From assembly GCA_022702485.1 (NCBI GenBank), contig JAJIYY010000007.1, forward strand, positions 186,001 to 250,000: a stretch of 64,000 bases of DNA. Reading direction: 5' to 3'. Position numbers and translations under genes: made by a program. Of the stretch, positions 56,680 to 64,000 are shown in pieces. The stretch is from Simplicillium sp. C3G150-2 (lineage: Eukaryota; Ascomycota; Sordariomycetes; Hypocreales; Cordycipitaceae). The first letter of the stretch is position 1, and the number at the start of each line of letters is the position of its first letter. The notes under the pieces were generated by a model, which saw nothing but the letters and a program-made list of their open reading frames with translations, ran no database searches and had not been told where the DNA came from.

Positions 56680-57780
56680 ATGGTTCGCTTTACATTTGCT
56701 CTCAGCCTTGCGGCTCTTTCGCAGATCACATCTGCGTGGATCCCTACAGTCAAATCGACGTACCAGTTTAACAACGTCGCCGATCCCAAGCTAAACCGCG
56801 ACTCCTGCGGTTCTGTGCGCGTTGATGACCGCATGCTCTGGACATGCCGCGACACGCAGGGCTTTGGAGGAGATGGCAAGCCCACGCTCCCCGTATGGTT
56901 GAGCAGTGCATCTTGGACCAATTTCAACGGCTACGCTCTGCCTGATACGACCATGTATTCCACCGCCAATCGCAATCCGTACTATTCGCAACTTCAAAGC
57001 GAATGCCCCAACAACTCAGCCGGCGTGTGCTCCGACGGTTCACGATATGCCATCTGGCCCGACCAGCCGCCGCTGATTACCTCGAAGCAGGGCAACATTT
57101 GGACCGGATATACCTGGATTGCACGCCACCACATTCGCCAAGACTGGAGCCAAGTGGTCAAGGACCCCAAGGTCTCGTTGTACAAATTCGTCTTTGATGT
57201 CAAGAACGGCGATCGCAATGCTGTGCCCCAGATGACGCTGGTTAAAGAAGCAATCTTCCCTGAGGGGGCCTTTCCCTTTGGCACTCACGGTAGAGAGCTG
57301 AAGGACGGGCTTGTCTTCCTTTGGGGCAAGGCATCAAATGGCCGTATTGCTATGGCTCGTGTACTCGCTGGAGCAGTTGAAGATGCTTCGAGGTACGAGT
57401 ACTATGTTGACGGCAAGTGGACTTCACAGCGACCAAACATCGACAACAGAGGCGTCGAGGTAGCCAACTCCAGCTCTGGTGGCCAGGGAACGTACTTTTA
57501 CTCGCCTTTCTGGAAGAAATGGGTGTGGATTGGTCAAAACGCTTTCAGCATTGTGGCCGACTTCCAGATCACTACCGCCGACATCCCAGAGGGTCCATGG
57601 GATACGCCAACGAGCTTTTACAGAGGCAAAGATGGCAGCGCCTCGTTGCCTGCTTATTCATTGCAAGCGCATCCCGGCATGCACTTGGCGGGTTACCACG
57701 ATGGGAATGATGTCTTCATTTCTTATACCAAGCAGGACGATGTATACACTACCCCTCTCATTCGCGTCTTCTTCAATTAA
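56680..57780 (+). CDS. Secreted protein of unknown function, probable beta-propeller
   Basis: Single exon; start at ATG 56680 (MVRFTFALSLAALSQITSAW, signal peptide), 366 residues. The frame is open seven codons further upstream without an ATG. No cofactor or catalytic motif recognised. Repeating features such as WLSSASWTNFNGYALPDTTM, WTGYTWIARHHIRQDWSQVV, KDGLVFLWGKASNGRIAMAR, GTYFYSPFWKKWVWIGQNAF and IPEGPWDTPTSFYRGKD suggest a five-bladed propeller of the DUF4185/DUF5005 or GH43/GH32-like type. Cysteines are few (SCGSVR, TCRD, ECPNN, VCSDG), probably two disulfides. Divergent partner of the secreted GH43, hence possibly a plant-polysaccharide enzyme or binding protein; this is inferred from context only. 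Confidence 0.75.
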   Translation: MVRFTFALSLAALSQITSAWIPTVKSTYQFNNVADPKLNRDSCGSVRVDDRMLWTCRDTQGFGGDGKPTLPVWLSSASWTNFNGYALPDTTMYSTANRNPYYSQLQSECPNNSAGVCSDGSRYAIWPDQPPLITSKQGNIWTGYTWIARHHIRQDWSQVVKDPKVSLYKFVFDVKNGDRNAVPQMTLVKEAIFPEGAFPFGTHGRELKDGLVFLWGKASNGRIAMARVLAGAVEDASRYEYYVDGKWTSQRPNIDNRGVEVANSSSGGQGTYFYSPFWKKWVWIGQNAFSIVADFQITTADIPEGPWDTPTSFYRGKDGSASLPAYSLQAHPGMHLAGYHDGNDVFISYTKQDDVYTTPLIRVFFN

Positions 57781-58383
57781 GGGGAATGGAGTGAGCATCT
57801 TCAAGGCAATAGGAAGATGTGGTGTCAATCCGGATACCCAAGGATTAGATGGAATTTCGTTATTGGGGCAGAATTTCTGGTTAGCACAAGGAAATACATT
57901 TAATCAATTAATCTTATCTGTACTTTTGTTAACTTGTTTGATTGGAACCTGCAATTCATTCGACGCCATTTTGGCACGCCTTCATGAACTCCCAGTCGAT
58001 CATAAAACTGTGTACTGCGAGTGGTGAAGCCATCGCAACTGTGTGGCCGCCACTTGTACCGGTACCGGTGGCTTGAGCTGCCATTTTCTCCCACAAGAAT
58101 GATCGTCACCCGATAATTACTATGTAGACCAGTTGACCAAATGACTCTCTTCTATTGTACGCTCTTCAATCGATGCCAACGATAGCATGACCCGTCTTCC
58201 GGCGTGGCCGTTTTCCTTTACATCGTACTAAATTTAGCCTGCATATGCATGGCTTTTAAATCAGTGGAGAGGTGCGTGATCTACAAGGGGCAGACACTGT
58301 GAAGTACGCCAAATGGGGCAGCTGCACTGCAAATATCGGGCGGCCCTAATGTTGGCCTCATAACTCTGCTGGAACCAGCGCTC
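57781..58383. other. Spacer before repeat cluster 2
   Basis: 3' flank of the secreted unknown protein. GCACTGCAAAT near 58324 may be an eroded inverted box. No gene seen. Confidence 0.5.
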
Positions 58384-59206
58384 AGCAACTGGTTAAAATT
58401 GCAGTGAAGTGGCAGCACGATGGTGTTAGCTTAGGCCCAGGGGTGTAAAGCAAGAATGCAGCTCTCCAGCCGAAGAGGCCACTGCTGCCAGTGCCGTCTA
58501 CAAGCATAAGCTACTTGAATAGGCTCTAGTGAGCAGTAGCTAGGCTGCATCCAGGCTAGCACGGAGACCCTTACATCAGATCTGTGCATAGTCCAGTGCA
58601 ATCGGGAGAGGGTCGCAACCCACGCCCAGAACTATGTCGCCATTGCCCTCAACCTATCGCCTACCTATCACCGAGAGAACACAGTTTCTGGGGACTGGTT
58701 AGTAAAAAACTGCCAGGCGGGCGTGGCTCTTTGTCGGAACGCCCGGAAGTGGTGCACTGCAATCTTAGTCCCCGCTGGCTCTTCTGGCGGAACTGGTTGC
58801 TCAGTGAGCTTTCATGTGCCGCGCACTGCGGACGAGCCAAAAAATGCGACGCAGCACCTGGGGACGAGCTAAGATTGCAGTGCAGTTCAAAGCGCCTGGC
58901 TCACGATGTCACTCAGAGACTCGCTGACAGCGCAGGTAAGCACATGGGGACAAGCTAACATTGCAGTGCAGAAAAGAACCTTGCAAGCCATGAAACAGTG
59001 CAAGTGAGGAAATAGGGTAAACGAGGAAGCAGCATGCATGGCTTTGTATCAGCTGTATTCGAAAGCTAACTACAATCGCAGTGAAGCATCTGGGGATGAG
59101 CTAAGATTGCAGTGCAGTTATAATTCACGACCACCTCACCGCGTCGCTCCGAGACTTGCTAACATCGCCATAAAGCACCTGAGACCGAGCTAAGATTGCA
59201 GCGAAG
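58384..59206. repeat. Degenerate box array, cluster 2 (variant core CTAAGATTGCAGTGCAG)
   Basis: About seven boxes: 58384, 58854, 58940, 59061, 59086 and 59175 on the plus strand and an inverted one at 58752. Four of them (58752, 58854, 59086, 59175) carry CTAAGATTG instead of CTAAAATTG, a change not seen in cluster 1. The left flank GCACCTGGGGACGAG is well kept (58854, 58940, 59086, 59175). Core distances of 86 and 89 bp occur here too. The array ends 37 bp before the 3' end of the methyltransferase gene at 59244. Confidence 0.8.
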
Positions 59207-59243
59207 TCCTCCTCAGGTCATTCACAGATTCGTCAACAACCCA

Positions 59244-60137
59244 TCACGCCCCAGGCTTCCTCGCTACGACAGTAACAATGCTCCCTGTGTGCACAACAAC
59301 GCCATTTTCCGTCTCGGCCACGGCCCCGTCAAACAACTCAGTATACTTCTCCCTCGACATGGGAGCATCAGGTGCCGTAGCCAACGTCGGAAAATACGGA
59401 ACCAGGTCCTCCCACACCTCTAGATAATCCTCCGTCCAAGCCTTGTAGTCTCGCGCCTTCTTAGTCGCATGCAGCACCTCCACATCGACCAGACCCTGCT
59501 CCTTAATCAATGGCTCCAGACGAGACAAGAAGTCGTACGTGTCGCCGCGAGCCTTTCCACCAGCCATGATCAGCGACAAGATGCTGTCACAAAAAGCCTT
59601 GGACACGCCTGCACCGGGAGCCTCGGCCTGCCAGTCATCCACTCGCGTCTCTTCCCACTGGAACCATCCTCCGGGCTTGAGCAACGACAGCACGGTTGAG
59701 ATCAAAGCCCCAATATCACCCTTGTGGATGAGGCTGGAAAATGCGCGGACGTGAACCACGTCGTATACGCCAATCAGCTCCTGGGGAAGCGGGTTGGCAA
59801 GAACATCCAGCTCTTTGAGGTTAATCGACGACGAGAGGAACTTGGCCGCCGGGAAGTTGACGGGGTTCTTGTCGAAACCCTCCAGCTCGGCCGTCACGCC
59901 GCCTTGTGCAGACAGCTCATCGGCCAGGTCAGAGAGCCAGACACCATTGCCGCAGGCGAGATCGGCGACACGGATGGTTTTGGCAGAGGAGAAATGCTTC
60001 TGGATGCGAGGCTCGAGCACGTACCCGAGGGTGTTCTGGAAGAGGATATGTTGCAGATGGAGACGTGCTGAGCCTCTGAAGTTGCGTGACGCCCAAAATG
60101 CATCAGCTGTGTACTTGTCCATGGTTGAGTTGGCCAT
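59244..60137 (-). CDS. SAM-dependent methyltransferase (LaeA/UMTA-like group)
   Basis: Single exon, 297 residues, ATG at 60137. Motif I VADLACGNGVWLSDLADELS (about residues 57-76), LEGFDKNPVNFPAAKFL (motif II), ELIGVYDVVHVRAFSSLI (motif III/IV) and LLKPGGWFQWEETRVDDWQ, the last being typical of fungal methyltransferases related to LaeA and to secondary-metabolite O-/N-methyltransferases. Substrate unknown. Nearest neighbours are repeat cluster 2 and, 867 bp away, the RRB1-like gene, so there is no pathway context in view. Confidence 0.83.
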   Translation of the reverse strand: MANSTMDKYTADAFWASRNFRGSARLHLQHILFQNTLGYVLEPRIQKHFSSAKTIRVADLACGNGVWLSDLADELSAQGGVTAELEGFDKNPVNFPAAKFLSSSINLKELDVLANPLPQELIGVYDVVHVRAFSSLIHKGDIGALISTVLSLLKPGGWFQWEETRVDDWQAEAPGAGVSKAFCDSILSLIMAGGKARGDTYDFLSRLEPLIKEQGLVDVEVLHATKKARDYKAWTEDYLEVWEDLVPYFPTLATAPDAPMSREKYTELFDGAVAETENGVVVHTGSIVTVVARKPGA

Positions 60138-61003
60138 TCTGACTGAAGCGTAGATTGAATTAATTCTGGTGCGAGGAAGCAGTCATGTCAGACTGGGGAG
60201 TTGAGCGAAGTCTTATACATGTCTGTGGCGGGGTCGGCTGCTCAATGTGTGCTTATTGAAGCCAGTGAGCATGGCTAGGAGGGTAGAGAGCCTGATTCGT
60301 TCGGGCGGGTGCCACAGCCTCAATTCGGAGCGATCATTCGGTAAAATAAGGCTACTGGCAAAGATAAATGATCCATGATCAACATTGTTCTTAGTGAGCG
60401 CATTCTGAGGCTGATGGGCTTGCTACCATGGGTGAATAATGCTTCAGGAACGACACAAGGTCAGATCCAGCTGTGCGGAGACTTGAGAAACTCAAAAGGA
60501 CACATCTCGACTCTTTGTTACTCGTACAAATTGGGACAAGGGAGTGTGTTCATTTTCTCGGCTTTTCCCTTCGACTTTTCGCGCGACTCTTGGCTCTCCT
60601 CGGTGCTGTTGGCAGTAGCAATTTGTACGGATCGCGGTGAAGCGAGGGGTACGACGGACATCTGAGTCAAAATAAACCCAATTGAGCTCATCAACGGCGT
60701 TAAATAAATCGATTAAAGTCAAAAGCTTATTCAAAATACTCATTTAAATCATAATCGATTTTTGAATTCATTTATTCCCCCTTCCTTGTCATTATTTCTC
60801 CTCATGTCATCAATGTAAACGGTAGTCCAGGGTGGGTGGTGTCTGTAAATAGCGGGGGAGGGGTCCGCCGATAAGATAACATTTTTCACTTCAACTTTTT
60901 TTTTTTGCTCACGACTCGACCCGACCCGACTAGACACCACCACTCCCACCTCTTCCCTCCTCCAGCAGCAAATTAATTTTGCATTATTATCCTCTTCCTC
61001 AAA
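60138..61003. other. Divergent intergenic region
   Basis: Promoters of the methyltransferase (left) and the RRB1-like gene (right). A T9 run near 60897 and CT-rich leader before 61004. No further gene seen. Confidence 0.5.
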
Positions 61004-62500
61004 ATGTCAAAAAGAGCTGCCGACACCACAGACTCCCCTCTCAAGAGTGGGGAGCGTCCCGAGCAAATGGACATTGACGATGCCACCAAGGACATGGGCG
61101 AGTTTGAAGACGAATTCGAGGACGAGTTTGAATCCGAAGACGAAATCATCGAAGCCGGTGTAGATGGCCGTCCAGACGCCGAGCTCGAAGCCGAAAAGGG
61201 TAAATCCCCTCTTCTTATTCACTTCCCATTCCCCTGCTAATCTCGTTCAGCCGAAATGGAAGTCGACCAAGGAACCTTCATCGTGGGCCGCAACAAGCTC
61301 GAACCCGGCCAAGTCCTCACCCCCGACACCACCACCTACGAAATGCTTCACAACCTCACCACCCCCTGGCCCTGCCTCTCCTTCGACCTCGTCAAAGACT
61401 CCCTCGGCGACAACCGCAAAGCCTACCCAGCCACCATGTACGCCGTCACCGGCACGCAGGCCGACTACAAGCGCTCCGCCGAGAACCAACTCATGGTGAT
61501 GAAGTTTTCGGGTCTCAGCAAGATGGATAAAGGTGACGATTCTGATTCCGAAGAAGACGACGACGACGACGAAGATGCAGACCCCATTCTTGAAAGCCGC
61601 TCCATCCCGCTCTCGTCCACCACCAACCGCATCCGCAGCTGCCAGATCCAGAAGGAATCCGGCCCCACGGTCCTCACGGCCTCCATGACCGAATCTACAG
61701 ACGTCTACATCCACGACGTGACGCCGCACCTCGCTTCCTTCGACACGCCAGGCACGACTATTACACCTCAGCAGAATAAGCCCATCTCAACCATCCGCGC
61801 CCACAAGAGCGAAGGATACGCCGTCGACTGGTCGCCGAACCACAACGGAAAGCTCGTAACTGGCGACAACGACGGCCTCATCTACATGACTACCCGCACC
61901 GACGGCGGCGGCTGGGTCACCGACAACAGACCCTTCAAGGCGCACACGTCCTCCGTCGAGGAACTCCAATGGTCTCCCAGCGAAGCGTCCGTCTTCGCAT
62001 CCGCTTCCTCCGACGGCACGATTCGCATCTGGGACGTGCGCTCCAAGTCGCGCTCCCCCGCCATCTCCATGCAGATTTCCGACTACGACGTCAACGTCAT
62101 GTCCTGGTCCAAGCAGACCAGCCACTTATTGTCGTCAGGCGCCGACGACGGAACATGGGGTGTGTGGGATCTCCGTTCGTGGAAGTCATCCGGTAAGCCG
62201 CAGCCAATCGCTAGCTTCGACTTCCACAAGGAGCAAGTCACTAGCGTGGAGTGGCATCCTACCGACGACTCAATCATGGCTGTCGCTGCGGCGGATAACA
62301 CGGTCACATTGTGGGATTTGGCCGTCGAGCTGGACGACGAGGAGAGCAAGGACACAGCTGGCGTCAAGGACGTGCCGCCCCAATTGCTGTTTGTGCACTA
62401 CCTTAAGGGCGTCAAAGAGGTTCATTGGCATCCTCAGATTCAGGGCACGTTGGTTGCTACAGGTGAGGAGTTTAGTATTTTCAGAACCATTAGCGTATAG
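61004..62500 (+). CDS. RRB1: Ribosome assembly WD40 protein, Rrb1/GRWD1-like
   Basis: Two exons, 61004-61199 and 61251-62500, intron 61200-61250 (51 nt, branch GCTAAT); 481 residues. Very acidic N-terminus (GEFEDEFEDEFESEDEII), then the histone-binding-like N-terminal helix block TYEMLHNLTTPWPCLSFDLV, a second acidic loop (DSDSEEDDDDDEDADP), and WD40 repeats such as HKSEGYAVDWSPNHNGKLVT, FKAHTSSVEELQWSPSEASV with DGTIRIWDVR, LSSGADDGTWGVWDLR and EQVTSVEWHPTDDSIMAVAA. The end EVHWHPQIQGTLVATGEEF is typical of the Rrb1/GRWD1 group. Known role: dedicated nuclear chaperone of ribosomal protein L3 (uL3) in 60S assembly. Housekeeping gene. Confidence 0.93.
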
Positions 62501-62658
62501 AATTTCACGGACAGAGGATTTGATGATGATGACTTTCTTTGATATATCCAAAAAGTTTCAGGGGAATAAGTAACAAAAAGCTATTATAAATAAATGCAAT
62601 ATAGACCGCTCAATTTTTAAACAAGATACATAGTCAAGAGGATAAATGTCCAAAATAA

Positions 62659-64000
62659 TTACTTCTTTTCATCAGAATCCGTCGCTCGTGAATCTTGCAA
62701 GGACATGCCTACACTTACACCCTCGGACTTGAGGACCGGCGGACCAGTGAAGTTCTTTCTGGCATGTACCACGTACCAAATGCCCGCGATGCTGGCGAAT
62801 CCAGCAAACACGACGGAAGCATAGTTCATATTGCTCGCGTCGACAGGCAAAGACACGGGCATGCAGAAAATGACAATGGCGAAGAAGATCCATACTGCGC
62901 ACACGCCGTTAACGATGGGACCTAGTGCGCCTAGCGAGAATGGGGAGTTTTTGACTGCGACTCTGCGCTGGACGAGGTTCACTATCACAGGGACGGCGTA
63001 TGATGCGGAGAGGCAGATGGTGCCGACGCCGGTGAAGGAGTTGAAAGCGGCGGTAGAGCCAAAGTAGATACAGCCGAGAAGGCAGTTGACGACAGTGGAC
63101 AACACGAGAGCCCAGATGGGGACGTCGAGCTTCTTGTTGACGCGCGACCACAGCTTGTAGCCGGGGATGGCGCCGTCACGGGCAAAGGCGTAGGTGCAGC
63201 GTGATGCGGCGGTAAGGGCACCGATACCTGCGAACATGAGAATGCCGAGGATGAGGAAGAGTAGAGCGAAGCCGCCGCCTGCGGAGCCGGTGGCTTCCTT
63301 GAAGATGTAGCCGATAGGCTGACCGTTGGGGACATCGTGGAGGAGGGTGCGGACGTCGGGGAGGACGAAGAGAATGGGGATGAGGTAGAGGAGGCCGGTG
63401 ATGCCAGCGGCGGCGACGGAGAGAACAATGGCTTTGGGGACTTCGCGTTCGGGATTTTGGACCTCTTCGCACATGGCTGCGACCATGCCGTAGCCGGTTA
63501 ATACGTATGCAGCTTGGGAATTGTTAGCGGGAGTTGTGTGAGTTTGAGTTTAGAGGGTGTACCTTGTAAGAGACCGACGAAGAATGACCATCCTTCAGGC
63601 CAGCCACTTTCTGAAGCGTCGTAATGCGCAAATACAAACTTGGCGTCTCGTCTGTTCTTGGCCATGGCGAGGATAGTGACCAAGATGATGATGACGCTAG
63701 CACCCGTCCAGTAAATACAGATCTTATTGATCCAATCGAGCCACTTCGACCCAAAAGCATTGACGAGCGCACAAACCAACATGACAGCCCAGAAGCACAG
63801 CACGGTCTGCCACGGCGTAGCCACATAGTCCGGATTGAAGATCGATATCGCTGACAGGATGAGCTGCGCGCCTCCAAAGTTAATGGACAGCGCAATGGTC
63901 CAATTTCCCACCAGGGTCAACCAGCCGTCAATGAAGCTAACCGCGGGTGCCCACTTGCGCGACGATAACATGGCAGACCAGTAATAGACGCCTCCGGCGG
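62659..64000 (-). CDS. Amino-acid/GABA permease of the APC superfamily (5' end outside)
   Basis: Minus strand, exon from beyond 64000 to 63563, intron 63562-63513 (50 nt), exon 63512-62659; about 430 residues visible. The N-terminal part with the first two helices is missing at the window edge. Visible: GGVYYWSAMLSSRKWAPAVS (family AGGxYYW block after TM3), WLTLVGNWTIALSINFGGAQ, LLQAAYVLTGYGMVAAMCEE (typical TM6 region with EEVQNPEREVPKAI), ASRCTYAFARDGAIPG and a C-terminal tail ending SDEKK. The features fit the UGA4/GABA-choline group of fungal APC permeases. Substrate (GABA, choline or other amino acids) not decided by sequence. Convergent with RRB1. Confidence 0.87.

Overview
The window is nuclear DNA of a filamentous ascomycete (Pezizomycotina; genus not assigned). 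The evidence is short GT..AG introns of about 48-92 nt with CTAAC-type branch points, one longer ribosomal-protein intron, conserved fungal housekeeping proteins, and fungal-type secreted proteins, GH43 enzymes, F-box proteins and ABC-C transporters. Exon structures were read by hand from splice signals and frame continuity; no alignment or search could be run.

Layout. 1-11300: housekeeping block with the 3' end of phenylalanyl-tRNA synthetase beta, a myotubularin-type phosphatase divergent from RPS3, and a seven-exon NIPA-like magnesium transporter, followed by about 3.5 kb with few genes. 11.3-16.2 kb: a 1002-residue ArAE/FUSC-like membrane protein, a DUF4863 (PnbB-like) protein and a SAM methyltransferase. 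18.7-33.7 kb: two full-length ABC-C transporters in tandem, both with 15 exons whose 14 introns fall at equivalent places; their C-terminal tails are unrelated. 34.8-38.6 kb: a 48-residue secreted six-cysteine protein with a split gene, a thioredoxin with a CQPC active site, and a WDR44-like WD40 protein. 40.5-44.4 kb: an F-box gene, a decayed sister copy, and a relic of a beta-lactamase-like (LovD-type) esterase. 45.1-60.1 kb: accessory, secretion-rich region with a single-pass membrane protein, a secreted histidine phosphatase, two GH43 enzymes, a cysteine-rich secreted protein, a secreted protein of unknown function and a second methyltransferase. 61.0-64.0 kb: RRB1/GRWD1-type WD40 protein and the 3' part of an amino-acid permease.

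The most unusual structure is a repeat family without a gene. A box with core GAGCTAAAATTGCAGTGCAG recurs about 26 times between 50075 and 52923 and about 7 times between 58384 and 59206, mostly in one orientation. Three consecutive units at 50779-50979 have an exact 87-bp period, and several other neighbouring boxes are 83-89 bp apart. This fits an old, decayed satellite of about 87 bp in which only a box of about 30 bp stayed recognisable. The second cluster carries its own variant (CTAAGATTG). The two clusters bracket the secreted protein, the secreted GH43 and the secreted unknown protein.

The accessory part suggests plant-polysaccharide use and interaction with other organisms (arabinan-type GH43 enzymes, small secreted cysteine-rich proteins, drug-export-type transporters). 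Apart from family-level assignments, these roles are inferred.
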